Shown here one piece after another: positions 9,683 to 20,617 of a DNA stretch of 64,000 nt. The stretch covers positions 190,147,127 to 190,211,126 of the forward strand of contig NC_073693.1 of the NCBI RefSeq assembly GCF_029784155.1. Direction: 5' to 3'. Made by a program: the position numbers and the translations under genes. Origin of the DNA: Uranotaenia lowii (lineage: Eukaryota; Arthropoda; Insecta; Diptera; Culicidae). The notes below the pieces were generated by a model. The model worked only from the letters and a program-made list of their open reading frames with translations. It was not told the DNA's origin and searched no databases. How positions within the stretch are numbered: the first letter of the stretch is position 1; every line of letters begins with the position of its first letter.

Positions 9683-10554
9683 GTTGGACGGTTTTAGTAA
9701 CTAGTGAAAGTTACCAGCACTAGTAGCTATGAAATAGTAAAATTTACAATTTTTCGGGAAAAATGCCAAATGCTTTTTGCGAGGATTATTAAAATCAATG
9801 TTATAGAGTTCTAGTAACTAGTAAAAGTTACCAGCACTAGTAACTATGAAATAGTAAAATTAACAATTTTTCGGGAAAAACGCCAAATGAAAGAGCTTTT
9901 TGTGAGGATTATTAAAATCAATGTTAGAGAGTTCTAGTTACTAGTGAAAGTTACCAGCACTAGTAACTATGAAATAGTAAAATTTACAATTTTTCGGGAA
10001 AAACGTCAAATGAAAGGGCTTTTTGCGAGGATTATTAAAATCAATGTTATAGAGTTCTAGTACCTAGTAAAAGTTACCAGCACTAGTAACTATGAAATAG
10101 TAAAATTAACAATTTTTCGGGAAAAACGCCAAATGAAAGGGCTTTTTGTGAGGATTATTAAAATCAATGTTAGAGAGTTCTAGTTACTAGTGAAAGTTAC
10201 CAGCACTAGTAACTATGAAATAGTAAAATTTACAATTTTTCGGGAAAAACGTCAAATGAAAGGGCTTTTTGCGAGGATTATTAAAATCAATGTTATAGAG
10301 TTCTAGTACCTAGTAAAAGTTACCAGCACTAGTAACTATGAAAAAGTAAAATTTAGAAATTTTCCGGGAAAAACGCCAAATGAAAGGGCTTTTTGCGAGG
10401 ATTATTAAAATCAATGTTATAGAGTTCTAGTAACTAGTAAAAGTTACCAACACTAGTAACTATGAAATAGTAAAATTTAAAATTTTTCGGGAAAAACGCC
10501 AAATGAAAGGGCTTTTTGCGAGGATTATTGAAATCAATGTTAGAGAGTTCTAGT
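9683..10554. repeat. Tandem array of about seven 123-bp monomers with alternating variants
   Basis: The phrase GAGTTCTAGT recurs at 9806, 9929, 10,052, 10,175, 10,298, 10,422 and 10,545, giving a 123-124-bp period. Two variants alternate (TATAGAGTTCTAGTAA.. and TAGAGAGTTCTAGTTACT..), a dimeric 246-bp order. In the second variant TAGTTACTAGTG (9935-9946) and CACTAGTAACTA (9958-9969) form a perfect 12-bp stem. The array is cut by the gypsy insertion and its last 26 bases reappear at 20,322-20,347. Confidence 0.92.
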
Positions 10555-11934
10555 TGTAAGATGAAAAGGGGTTGGCTAAGGAAAGAAGATTGAAGTTTCT
10601 TCTTCCCTTTCTTTTGCTCCGGCTAGCTCATTAAATTTAGCCAAAGAGATTTCGGAACTGTTTCCGATAATAAATTTCACATGTATTTAAGATTAAATTA
10701 ATTTGCTTTTTATTTTGGCCATTGCCACTTTGCTCGTATTATAAGAGCAGGAAATTCCTCCCACTAAACATTACAATGTAGAGAATGATGATTGGGCACT
10801 TACATTTTGGCCTCTGGGCCTCTCCGACACGGCTTCGAAAATGCAGCGAAAACGCTCATTTTTTCGCTTGCAAATGGTCATCGGCCGACCAACCAACAAC
10901 AGACGCGCGTGGCTGGCTCTAAATAGAGCCGGCTGACTCCTACGCTTCGACGGCGGAATGATGATGAGCACTTTGATCCCGGATGAAAACCGCTCCATGC
11001 GCGATTCAGATGGATGTCGCTTCCCTGAGCGAGGCTCGCTCCACTGCGATGATTCCTGGTTGGCTCGCAGGCTCTGCTCCCGGATTTCAACACTGTCCGG
11101 TTTGCCGTTCCGATTCCCGTTCGGCATGCGGATTCGGTGCCTTTCTCGGCTCGTCGGTCCAGCTCCTCTATCGGCTCGAGGGTTCCGGTTGCAGCTCGGC
11201 CCTCGGATGATGCGACCACCCGCGTTGTCAGTTTTCCAAGAAGATGCGGAAAGGATCCAGAAAGCTGCGAAGAAGAAAAGGAAGAGAGGAAGAAAAAAGA
11301 ACCCTGTGGCAATTTTGGTGTTAGAACCATGGCCAGCTTAATTTTCTTCTTTTTCTTTCTTACTCACCCTTTAACTGGGGCTCTTTTGGGCTTTCTTTTC
11401 CCTTCTTCCTAGTGCTTTTCTGAGCACTTTGCTTGACTCGTGGTGACTTATCAACTTTCCAGCACTCTTTTCGTCCGTTTCCTTCTCTATGCGGACCGTC
11501 TTTTCGTTCCCGTGCGGTGGGTTTTGTCAGTTTTTTCCGCGCTTGTCCGGCTGGCCAGAGTCTGTTGCAGTCGGATTCCGGAAGATCTCGGTGAATTCAC
11601 ACGACACACGACGGCACACGGTACGCGACAAATAAAAACCGCTACTTGCACGAACGACAGCCAGCAAAAAAGAGAGCTCGTCAAGCGGAAACGTGTCGTC
11701 GTGTGGTTGTTGTTGTATTTTCTTGAAGTCGTTCTCGTATTGCATGATTTTCTTCCTTTTGACAACAGCGGGTATTCAGGTCGACTTACACTTTTGGTGC
11801 ACGGAGCTTAACTTGCACTGAGTTTTTTCTCTTGTATGTTAATACTATTTTATTTTATTTAATCTTTTTACATGTTTATCCGAATTGGTTCATAAAACAC
11901 ATAAATGAACCAAGTTTTAAATATAACCGCTACA
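10555..11934 (-). repeat. 3' LTR of gypsy element
   Basis: Direct repeat of 18,935-20,321. From about 10,725 to 11,934 no difference or indel was noticed against the other LTR (constant offset 8,387), while the first ~170 bp (+ strand) carry many differences and 7 bp of net indel. Open frames inside it occur identically in both LTRs and are not genes. Confidence 0.95.
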
Positions 11935-13433
11935 CAGCATTGCCACAACAGAAAATTTTTTTCATGAGACGGTGTAAGGCGGCTCATGAAAAAAATTACA
12001 ACTTACTTAGAAAATTGGTCGGAGCTATTAATGATCAGAAGACTTGAGCTAAACTCAAAATACTTATTAACTAGCTTAGTTGCGTGGCCCTAAAGGCACA
12101 CCAGAAGTAGTGCACATAGTACAAAACGAAGATACTTATTCTAACCAAAGGTAGCACCAGCAAATTCTGGTAAATGGTGATCAAGATTGCGTCCCCGAAA
12201 TGTGACAGAGTCACCGACCAATATCTTAAACTTGCTTCTGTCAAAGAATTTCTGCTGCAGCCAACACGCAGAAACGATCAAAAATCTTTACTAATCAAAA
12301 GGATTTAGATCGAACAATGATGACGAAACTAACGATACTATGTACAAATATTTACAGAGAAACATGATGGTTTTATTTACAGGTTCGTGGTGATTCGCAG
12401 AGTTCCAGGTAAAGGAGGATTTAGTCTCCTAAATCAGAAAGAGCCCAGAGTAGAGGTTTTACCGCGCCTCCAATTCGCGTTCCTTTTGAATTTTCTTACT
12501 GACCCCCGAAAATTTCTACGAATGTTTGTATTTGGATTTTTTTTTTTTGATAATAAGAGTTATTAGTATGAGAAAGTAGCTTCAAATCCTCTACGTAGTA
12601 CAAATACAAAGAGATTGTGATGGTTGTCGCTTTCTGTGTGCACGGTTTATCTCGTCCGGCGAACGGTTTCTTCTTCTTCAGTACTTCTTTCTATTCGTCA
12701 TCGGTTTGTAGTCTTCATGGCTATTTGTCAGTTTGTCACGATCTGAGAACGGCTAAATGTTGTTGCTCTTGATTTCTTGTTCTGTCAAGCTTGGTTCTTT
12801 CCTGTGTCAATGATGGTTGTGGTACTTGTTAACATTTTCTGGTGGAGAGGTAGTTGCGGAGAATTTTGTTGCTCATCACACCATTTATGTTGTTTTTGGA
12901 GATTTCTCGTAGTTGACCGGCATGGCCGTGTTCACATAGCTTGATTTCTTAGTGCATGGTGCTTTCGGCAGTTTGCGAGAGTCGATATGGAAGTAGCGAC
13001 CGTCATAATGTCTACCCCTCACAACTTCTGCGCAAAACTCCGTAGGTGCTTAACTCTTTCGCCCGTTTTGAAGTCCTGATTATCGTTTCGACAGCAGCGA
13101 CTTGGTATTTGGAGCTACTGTACTTGAATTTCCCGTATTCCAATATCCCGAGCCTGAAGGGGCTGGTTCTGCCTTCGAAGTTTCCTTCAGTTCGTATAGG
13201 TTGATGGTTGGGTGTTGGTTAAGTTGTCAGTTTGTCACGGTCTGAGAACGGATTCTAGTGCTTCGTTCTATCAAGCTTGGTTGATTGCTGCGTTAGCATA
13301 ATTGTGGTATTCTTGAACATTTTCAGGTGGAGAGTTGGTTGAGAGATGGTTGTTGCTCGTCACACCTTGGATGTTGTGTTTGGAGCTGTGCTCGTTGTTG
13401 ACAGGCTTTGCCTTGTGTACATAGCTTGATTAC
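11935..13433 (-). other. Gypsy 3' non-coding region with an internal direct repeat
   Basis: No env-like ORF. About 12,727-12,960 and 13,224-13,437 are related direct repeats. Shared runs include GTCAGTTTGTCACG.TCTGAGAACGG, TCAAGCTTGGTT and ACATAGCTTGATT. The second copy runs into the last pol codons. A short inverted repeat TTCATGAG...CTCATGAA is near 11,960-11,990. Confidence 0.6.
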
Positions 13434-16400
13434 TTAATCTGCTTTGATGTCTTTCGCGTGATAGCGTCCGCGTTTCCCGCTCGAGACATCTTCTAACTCA
13501 TACAGATTCGCACCTAGCACATTTCGAATGACTGCTGGCACGAACTTCGGATTCAGCTTTTGGTTGACGTGATCTGCTTTCGATGACAGGTTGAACTTTC
13601 TTCTCCATACTACATCACCAACTTTGAAATCTACCGTCCGCTTCCTTAAGTTGTATCGCTGCTTGGAGTCTTCGTGACCTTTCTTGATCCTCTTCGTGAT
13701 GAACTCTTGGATTCGCTTGATTCCTGACAGTCGTAGATCCTGTGTGATCTTTGGATCATCCGCGGCGTTCAAGTGCTGTTGTGCGTAGAGATCCGTGTGA
13801 AGAATCAAATCACGGCCGAAATTCGCGAAGTGCGGGCTGACTCCAGTGACTTCGTGCTTCGCGCTGTTGATCGCTGCGGTGATCGCCGGTAGATTCTCAT
13901 CCCAGCAGCGATGATCTTCGTCTATTAGTGAGCGGATGCATGTGATCAATACACGGTTGGTGCGTTCGGCGTTGTTCACTTGAGGACAGTAGAAGGCAGT
14001 TCGCATATTGATGATCTTGTGGCGTGCCAGTAACGATTTGAATGCGGCTGATTCGAACTGTTTGCCATTGTCGGAAAGAATGATCCTGGGACGGGAGAAC
14101 TTTAGGAACACCTGCTCTTCCAAGAAGCGTACCATCCGAACTGAGTCTGCTGCTTTCATGGGCTGCACTACCACGTACTTTGTTATCCAGTCCACTACGA
14201 CGAACATCACGGTGTTTCCCTGCTTCGAGCGAGTCAGAGGGCCCACGAAGTCCACCGAAATCAGCTCCCATGGAACTTTAGCTGGTTTGGCGTTGCCCAT
14301 TTGTGGCATCATCTTCGTGTTCGGCGCCTTGCTAGCTTTACAAGTGTCACAACTTCGAACAAAACGGCTGACGTCGTCCTGCATTTTGGGCCAATAGAAG
14401 TGGGTTTGGATTTTGTTCAACGTCTTGTAGAATCCCAGATGAGCTCCTGTAGCGGAATCGTGGAACCTTTTGATTACCTCCTGCCGATTTTCAAGTGGAA
14501 TAACTTTCTTCCATTTGTGTGTCACCAGTCCCGCTTCGTCACGACAGCGACAGTTCTTATACAGTTCATCGTCGATCGTCCGGAAATCTGGATACTTATC
14601 CGGCTCTTTTTCCACATGCTGAACAAGCTTGATGTACCAAGTGTCCTTCGTGTCGTCCTTGGAGAGTGTAATTGTGGCGACTGCTCTCGACAAGGCATCC
14701 GGAACGACGTTGATTGTGCCCTTTCGATATCGGATTTCAAAGTCGAAGGCGTTCAGACGAAGAATCCAGCGACTTAATAGTGCTGTTGGGTTTTTCATCG
14801 ATTTTAAATAGCTCAATGCAGCGTGATCGCAATGCACGATGAACTTAACTCCTTCCACGTAGCAGCGAAACTTCTCTATTGACCTTATCACCGCTAAACA
14901 TTCCCGTTCTGTAGTCGAATACTTCCTCTCCGATGCTGACAACTTTTGGGAGAAGTAGCATATCGGGTGTTCCTCGTCGTCAATCTCTTGGGTGAGCACA
15001 GCTCCAATGGCGACATCGCTGGCATCACATGCGATCGCGAACGGCTTGGAGTAGTCCGGCATGGCAAGAATTGGTGCGGACACTAACATGGACTTCAGCT
15101 TTAAAAATGCCTCTTCTGCTTCCTTAGTCCAGCGAAATTTGACCTTGGTTCTGGTGAGTTCCGTAAGTGGTGCTGCAAGCTTGGCAAAATTATGGATGAA
15201 GCGACGGTACCAATTGCAGAGGCCCAAAAAACGCTGCAACTCCTTTCGTTGAGTCGGAACTGGGAACTTTACTATGCATGCTACCTTTTCATCGTCGACT
15301 TTCCAACCCTGCTCGTTCAAGACATATCCTAAGTACTTAATCTCCTTCCGGCAGAACATCGACTTTTCCTTGGATATTGTTAGGTTTGCTATTCTCAGCC
15401 TTCGAGCGACTTCATCCAGTGTTTTCAGATGCTCCTCAAAGTCTTTTGAACAGACCACGATGTCGTCAAGGTAGTGAAACACGTGCGGCTCCATGTCGGC
15501 GAAGATGTGCGTCATTACTCTCGCCAGCGCTTGACTAGCCGTGCATAAACCGAAAGGAACAACGCGAAACTGGAAATGACCGCGAGAGGGTACTGTGAAT
15601 GCAGTTAGTGGACGAGAGTCTGGATGCAATGGAAGCTGCCAAAATGCGTCCTTCAAATCGATGGTCGAGATGTATGTACAACCGCTTAAGTTGTTGATGA
15701 TTGACGAAATTTGGGGAATCGGGTAGCCTTCATTAACCATCACGCTATTCAGGTGGCGGGCGTCCAGGCAGACACGACATTTCCCGTTTTTCTTCTTAAC
15801 AGCGACGAGTGGGTTGTTCCAAGGGGAGAACATGGCCTCCTCGATGACGTCCATGGCCAACATCCTATCGATCTCCTTGTTCACCTCCTCCAGCACGTAT
15901 TTAGACATCGGGTAATGTCTTTGTTTCTTCGGCGGTGCATCTCCGACGTCGATACGATGCTCATACAGCTGTGTTCTGCCTAACTCGCCATCTTCTGCCT
16001 TAGGAAATCGCTGCACAACCGAATCTAACCGTCTCTGTTCTTCATCCGATAGTGTCTTCGTTACGTGTTTTTCTGGTGGATCTTCTCCTTCTGCTACTGT
16101 AGGTATGGTTTCCAGTGTACAACACACGGCCTTAACACCAAAGGTGTTCCAGAAGTCCATGCCCAATATTACACAGTCTGGAATCGACGGGACTAACAAT
16201 ACTGGAAGGGTTTCGTTTCGGTCATTGTAGGCTATGGGAAGGCGAGCAAAGCTGACAACTTTATGACACGTCCCATCAGCTGTTTGTATCCCTCCTTTAG
16301 CGTTTCCTTTTCGTAATCCTAGTTCGTCTACAATTTTCACGTTGCTGCCGCCTAGTAGTGAGCAAGTGGCTCCGCTGTCCAATAAAGCTTTCAGTTCTTT

Positions 16401-16475
16401 GCCTAGAACTCCGATGACAGCATGCGGCCTGTTGTCTTGTCCGGGATTAATGATGATCGAGTTGAGTTGTGTCAA
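13434..16475 (-). CDS. Gypsy pol polyprotein (protease, RT, RNase H, integrase)
   Basis: 1,013 aa without interruption. Protease LLDSGATCSLL is near residue 32. RT has the FSPWNNPLVAVKKK and GLCTASQALARVM regions and catalytic YLDD near 331. RNase H has CDASDVAIGAVL, TERECLAV and HCDHAAL near 478-550. The integrase HHCC finger (HDSATGAHLG...CDTCKA) is near 680-715. Catalytic residues lie in SVDFVGPL (D), LSDNGKQF (D) and VNNAERTNR (E). A GPY/F-like tail (VGDVVWRRKF) ends it. Its frame differs from gag's, so pol is probably made by ribosomal frameshifting upstream of the first pol ATG. All catalytic residues appear present. Confidence 0.95.
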   Translation of the reverse strand: MTQLNSIIINPGQDNRPHAVIGVLGKELKALLDSGATCSLLGGSNVKIVDELGLRKGNAKGGIQTADGTCHKVVSFARLPIAYNDRNETLPVLLVPSIPDCVILGMDFWNTFGVKAVCCTLETIPTVAEGEDPPEKHVTKTLSDEEQRRLDSVVQRFPKAEDGELGRTQLYEHRIDVGDAPPKKQRHYPMSKYVLEEVNKEIDRMLAMDVIEEAMFSPWNNPLVAVKKKNGKCRVCLDARHLNSVMVNEGYPIPQISSIINNLSGCTYISTIDLKDAFWQLPLHPDSRPLTAFTVPSRGHFQFRVVPFGLCTASQALARVMTHIFADMEPHVFHYLDDIVVCSKDFEEHLKTLDEVARRLRIANLTISKEKSMFCRKEIKYLGYVLNEQGWKVDDEKVACIVKFPVPTQRKELQRFLGLCNWYRRFIHNFAKLAAPLTELTRTKVKFRWTKEAEEAFLKLKSMLVSAPILAMPDYSKPFAIACDASDVAIGAVLTQEIDDEEHPICYFSQKLSASERKYSTTERECLAVIRSIEKFRCYVEGVKFIVHCDHAALSYLKSMKNPTALLSRWILRLNAFDFEIRYRKGTINVVPDALSRAVATITLSKDDTKDTWYIKLVQHVEKEPDKYPDFRTIDDELYKNCRCRDEAGLVTHKWKKVIPLENRQEVIKRFHDSATGAHLGFYKTLNKIQTHFYWPKMQDDVSRFVRSCDTCKASKAPNTKMMPQMGNAKPAKVPWELISVDFVGPLTRSKQGNTVMFVVVDWITKYVVVQPMKAADSVRMVRFLEEQVFLKFSRPRIILSDNGKQFESAAFKSLLARHKIINMRTAFYCPQVNNAERTNRVLITCIRSLIDEDHRCWDENLPAITAAINSAKHEVTGVSPHFANFGRDLILHTDLYAQQHLNAADDPKITQDLRLSGIKRIQEFITKRIKKGHEDSKQRYNLRKRTVDFKVGDVVWRRKFNLSSKADHVNQKLNPKFVPAVIRNVLGANLYELEDVSSGKRGRYHAKDIKAD

Positions 16476-16525
16476 TATCAGGGTTTCAATGAGAGTGTCG
16501 CTTGGGTTAATTGAATCATCCCTCT

Positions 16526-18721
16526 CTACTGACGATTCCCCGCTTCGTAGTTTCCCGCGCTAGAACGACACGAAGTGCAGTTGCGCAGGGTGAATCCCTT
16601 TTTGCCGCAGCCATGACAGAAATAGAAAGTCTGCTCCTTCTCACAATCGACGAAACGGTGTCCTGCTTCTTCACAATTCCAACAAGTTGTCAGAGTTTTC
16701 CGCTGGTTCTGAGAGTGCTGTTTTGGAGGCTGTGCTTCTTGTGTTTGCCAGGGTTGTCTGTGCTGCTGAAATTGATGTTGAGCTTTCAGGTACTGATGAT
16801 TCGGTTGGATGGGCTGATACTGTTGATTGTAATTCGAAGATCGTTGCTGCTGACCTTGCCACGGTTGCTGCGAATACTGGAACTGATGATTTTGATTCCC
16901 TGAATACTGCTGCGAACCTTCAAACTGTTGCTGTTCTACCGGATACCGAGACCTCTGCCACTGATGTTGTGTAGCCTGCAGCTGTTGCTGTTGCGTGTAC
17001 TGCGAATACTGTGGCTGCTGTTGTTGGTTGGGTATCGACGGTTGATTCTGCCTGTTCATGGTTCTGGGATGTCTACGATCCACGAAAGTCTTGATGGCGT
17101 TGATCTGCTCCGTCAGCTCTTCCATTTTCAGGTGCCAATACTCATCGTCGTCTGCATCTGTCGCTTCTTTTTGTAGTCGAGTTGTTGCTGCAGATTCTCC
17201 TGCGTTGTTCTTCTCCACCAGATTCACCTTCGAAAAACGCTGGTTGTACGACGGTTTTTGTTGGTTCTTCGGAGTGGCCAACCTCGGTGCTAATAATGAT
17301 TCGCGCGGAATAGACATGCGCTGTTGTCTGTCCAGTAAAAGCTTCATGTTGTCTTGAGTCTTGCACGTCCGAACTAGTTGCTCGAGCGTTGTAGGATTTG
17401 CTGCTGTGACTGCTGATAAGTAATCCATGCGCATATTCTTTTTTACCAGGAACAGCTTTTCTGCGTTGGACATCGGTGGATCGGCAAACCGGAACAACGT
17501 AGAAATGTCCTTGTAGTATTGATCGAACGATTCTGCTTCACCTTGGTAACGAAAAAACGCCTCAGCCCTCAGCAACTGACCATGCTCTTCACCTAGATAG
17601 TCACGTCGAATAATACGCTTGAACGCGTCCCACGACACCAGTTGACGTTGGTTATCTGCATACCACTCTAGCGCATCGTTCATAAGTAAATGCTTGACGC
17701 CTGATAGCAAAACCTCATCGGAAATATCGTCCGAAACCGCAAAGCTTTCCACTCGATCCAGGAACGTGTTGAGATTCTCGACGTCTTCGCGCCCCTTGAA
17801 GAAGAAACGCCAGTGGTGTATCGCCTTCTGCATCCTGCTATCCTCGTCGTTTCTGCGTGGCTGAAGTTGTAGCTGCAACAGGTTGTTCAAGAGCTCGTTC
17901 CTAAGATCGTCGAAACGCTCTCTTTCCGTGCTGCTGTTTCCTGCCTGTGTTGATCTGAAGTCACGTCGATTACCTTCGTTGTTGTCTTCAGTTGATTGCT
18001 GTAGTTGTTGATCACGGTTGATTGCAGATGCATTGTTGTTCAAAACCCGTTGTTGTTGCGCATGAGGATTGGGGAGAAGGTGTGGAGGGTTGCTGGTTTC
18101 GAAGTCGTTGTTCAACACTCGTTGCTTTGGAACGGCTCCTGTCTGTTGATGTGGCGAAACTCCTCGCCCTCGTCCTCGGCTTGTGTTGATTGGTGAACCT
18201 GCCTGGATTGTGGTGTTTTGAATGCTTGCTGAAGCGTTGAAAATCTCTGCCAGACTGCTTTCTCCTCCGACTCCTTCCTCTTCCACTGCCACTAAACTAG
18301 AGTTTGCACTAGCACCGTTTTCAATATGCGCACGCACTTTTTTAAGCAACTCGCTTACGATTGACTGAAGGGAAGTGAGGACATCAATAAGATAGTTTGG
18401 TGGATCTATAATTTTCAATCTTTGGTCATAATGAAGCAATCTAGCTCTAGCTATTTTAAGATCCTGGTTGTTATTTGTTTTGCAAGCTAAATCGGCAAAA
18501 GTTTGTAGATCTTTAATGCCAACTGTGCAATTCTCAATATTTATTGTTGGACTCATAACATGAATCGAACTATTGTGAAAAAGGTCCTTAATTTGTTCTT
18601 CTTGAAGAAGTGCTTTTAAACGCAACACTTTGCTGCGATGTGTGAGTGAATTCACATTCAAAATGTGTCGCAACGCTAATTCGTAAGCGATCTCCTCTTC
18701 TGATAGCAACGAAAAATCCAT
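16526..18721 (-). CDS. Gypsy gag
   Basis: 731 aa. The N-terminal half contains a retrotransposon gag capsid region (HHWRFFFKGREDVENLNTF.. around residues 300-340). A long Gln/Tyr/Pro-rich tract follows, then two cysteine motifs: CWNCEEAGHRFVDC (about 680-693) is a normal CCHC knuckle, and CHGCGKKGFTLRNC (about 702-715) has Phe where His is expected. The ATG at 18,721 is the first after the primer site and leader. Gag would form the particle that packages element RNA. Confidence 0.92.
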   Translation of the reverse strand: MDFSLLSEEEIAYELALRHILNVNSLTHRSKVLRLKALLQEEQIKDLFHNSSIHVMSPTINIENCTVGIKDLQTFADLACKTNNNQDLKIARARLLHYDQRLKIIDPPNYLIDVLTSLQSIVSELLKKVRAHIENGASANSSLVAVEEEGVGGESSLAEIFNASASIQNTTIQAGSPINTSRGRGRGVSPHQQTGAVPKQRVLNNDFETSNPPHLLPNPHAQQQRVLNNNASAINRDQQLQQSTEDNNEGNRRDFRSTQAGNSSTERERFDDLRNELLNNLLQLQLQPRRNDEDSRMQKAIHHWRFFFKGREDVENLNTFLDRVESFAVSDDISDEVLLSGVKHLLMNDALEWYADNQRQLVSWDAFKRIIRRDYLGEEHGQLLRAEAFFRYQGEAESFDQYYKDISTLFRFADPPMSNAEKLFLVKKNMRMDYLSAVTAANPTTLEQLVRTCKTQDNMKLLLDRQQRMSIPRESLLAPRLATPKNQQKPSYNQRFSKVNLVEKNNAGESAATTRLQKEATDADDDEYWHLKMEELTEQINAIKTFVDRRHPRTMNRQNQPSIPNQQQQPQYSQYTQQQQLQATQHQWQRSRYPVEQQQFEGSQQYSGNQNHQFQYSQQPWQGQQQRSSNYNQQYQPIQPNHQYLKAQHQFQQHRQPWQTQEAQPPKQHSQNQRKTLTTCWNCEEAGHRFVDCEKEQTFYFCHGCGKKGFTLRNCTSCRSSAGNYEAGNRQ

Positions 18722-18919
18722 CTTAAAATAATTTACTTACTTTGTATTGTACTAATAATAATGTTGACTTTTATTGCTACTTATTCTGAAGCAGCAGAAT
18801 CGAAACATAAATCCAAAAACGAACCAAACGATGAAATCTTAGCAAGATTTCGAAAATTAACGATAAGGAGGAAAAACCATCAAAAAACCAAAATTTTCTG
18901 TTGTGCTGTGTGGGTTTTT

Positions 18920-18933
18920 AACGTTGGGCGCCA
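18920..18933 (-). promoter_or_regulatory. Gypsy primer-binding site, tRNA-Lys-like
   Basis: On the minus strand TGGCGCCCAACGTT follows the LTR end CTTACA after one base. It is complementary to a CCA-ended tRNA 3' end of the tRNA-Lys type used by many gypsy elements. The tRNA identity is from memory of the family. Confidence 0.75.
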
Positions 18934-18934
18934 A

Positions 18935-20321
18935 TGTAAGAAGAAATGGGGTTGGCTAAGGAAAGAAGATTGAAGTTTTCTTCTTCCTTTTCTTTTGCTT
19001 TTGCTCCGGCTAGCTCATTAATGTTCAGCCAAAGAGATTTCGGAATTATTCCGAAATGAAATTTAACATGTATTTAGATCAAATAAATTTTGCTTTTTAT
19101 TTTGGCCATTGCCACTTTGCTCGTATTATAAGAGCAGGAAATTCCTCCCACTAAACATTACAATGTAGAGAATGATGATTGGGCACTTACATTTTGGCCT
19201 CTGGGCCTCTCCGACACGGCTTCGAAAATGCAGCGAAAACGCTCATTTTTTCGCTTGCAAATGGTCATCGGCCGACCAACCAACAACAGACGCGCGTGGC
19301 TGGCTCTAAATAGAGCCGGCTGACTCCTACGCTTCGACGGCGGAATGATGATGAGCACTTTGATCCCGGATGAAAACCGCTCCATGCGCGATTCAGATGG
19401 ATGTCGCTTCCCTGAGCGAGGCTCGCTCCACTGCGATGATTCCTGGTTGGCTCGCAGGCTCTGCTCCCGGATTTCAACACTGTCCGGTTTGCCGTTCCGA
19501 TTCCCGTTCGGCATGCGGATTCGGTGCCTTTCTCGGCTCGTCGGTCCAGCTCCTCTATCGGCTCGAGGGTTCCGGTTGCAGCTCGGCCCTCGGATGATGC
19601 GACCACCCGCGTTGTCAGTTTTCCAAGAAGATGCGGAAAGGATCCAGAAAGCTGCGAAGAAGAAAAGGAAGAGAGGAAGAAAAAAGAACCCTGTGGCAAT
19701 TTTGGTGTTAGAACCATGGCCAGCTTAATTTTCTTCTTTTTCTTTCTTACTCACCCTTTAACTGGGGCTCTTTTGGGCTTTCTTTTCCCTTCTTCCTAGT
19801 GCTTTTCTGAGCACTTTGCTTGACTCGTGGTGACTTATCAACTTTCCAGCACTCTTTTCGTCCGTTTCCTTCTCTATGCGGACCGTCTTTTCGTTCCCGT
19901 GCGGTGGGTTTTGTCAGTTTTTTCCGCGCTTGTCCGGCTGGCCAGAGTCTGTTGCAGTCGGATTCCGGAAGATCTCGGTGAATTCACACGACACACGACG
20001 GCACACGGTACGCGACAAATAAAAACCGCTACTTGCACGAACGACAGCCAGCAAAAAAGAGAGCTCGTCAAGCGGAAACGTGTCGTCGTGTGGTTGTTGT
20101 TGTATTTTCTTGAAGTCGTTCTCGTATTGCATGATTTTCTTCCTTTTGACAACAGCGGGTATTCAGGTCGACTTACACTTTTGGTGCACGGAGCTTAACT
20201 TGCACTGAGTTTTTTCTCTTGTATGTTAATACTATTTTATTTTATTTAATCTTTTTACATGTTTATCCGAATTGGTTCATAAAACACATAAATGAACCAA
20301 GTTTTAAATATAACCGCTACA
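18935..20321 (-). repeat. 5' LTR of gypsy element
   Basis: See the copy at 10,555-11,934. Carries the element's promoter. Followed on the + side by TAGT and the remaining satellite sequence. Confidence 0.95.
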
Positions 20322-20347
20322 TAGTAACTAGTAAAAGTTACCAGCAC
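20322..20347. repeat. Remaining piece of the 123-bp satellite array
   Basis: TAGTAACTAGTAAAAGTTAC continues the monomer interrupted at 10,554; the shared TAGT is the gypsy target duplication. The GAGC-rich right arm of the hAT-like element follows. Confidence 0.85.
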
Positions 20348-20617
20348 TTGGCTCACACAGCACCACAATAGCAAAGTCAAAACACATCATTTGGCTCAAG
20401 TTTTACAATTTTGCTGAGCCAGCAAGCTCAAGAAATTTCGGCTCCTTGAGCTAACAAACTCAAAGCAAAATGCAAAACCTTGTCTCCTAGAGCCAGAAGA
20501 GGTATGAGCTTAATTTGAGCATTTATTGGTGGGCTAGAATTGGCTCCAACTTTCTTCGCTATTGAGCTTCAAGAGCTTTGATGCTCAGCCGCTTGAGCAA
20601 GAGCATTTCAATCCCTG

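Larger units (their letters stand above)
10555..20321 (-). mobile_element. Complete Ty3/gypsy LTR retrotransposon
   Basis: 9,767 bp in minus orientation, with LTRs of 1,380 and 1,387 bp that read TGTAGCGG...CTTACA on the minus strand. A 4-bp target duplication TAGT is at 10,551-10,554 and 20,322-20,325. A tRNA-Lys-like primer site lies next to the 5' LTR (18,935-20,321), followed by gag (18,721-16,526), pol (16,475-13,434) and a 1.5-kb non-coding 3' region. There is no env ORF. It is the innermost insertion of the nest. Confidence 0.95.
8573..20617. mobile_element. hAT-like foldback element enclosing the satellite array and gypsy element
   Basis: Ends read CAGGGATTGAAAATTAAGCTC (left) and, reverse-complemented, CAGGGATTGAAATGCTCTTG (right). 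Both arms are rich in GAGCTxxxxGAGC motifs (8573-8830 and 20,345-20,617). The flanking 8-mers are CGGCTGAG (8565-8572) and CGGATGAG (20,618-20,625), one mismatch. CAGGG-type ends with an 8-bp duplication are typical of hAT elements. There is no transposase, so it is non-autonomous. About 9.8 kb of the length is the later gypsy insertion. Confidence 0.7.

Noticed and set aside
9683..10554. Possible CRISPR-like array because of regular 123-bp spacing
   Set aside because: The whole 123-bp unit is repeated, with no unique spacers and no cas genes, in a eukaryotic genome; it is a satellite.
10771..11811. Several overlapping open frames of 70-150 aa on both strands, repeated exactly at 19,158-20,198
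   Set aside because: They are the two gypsy LTRs; open frames of this kind on both strands are a composition effect, not genes.
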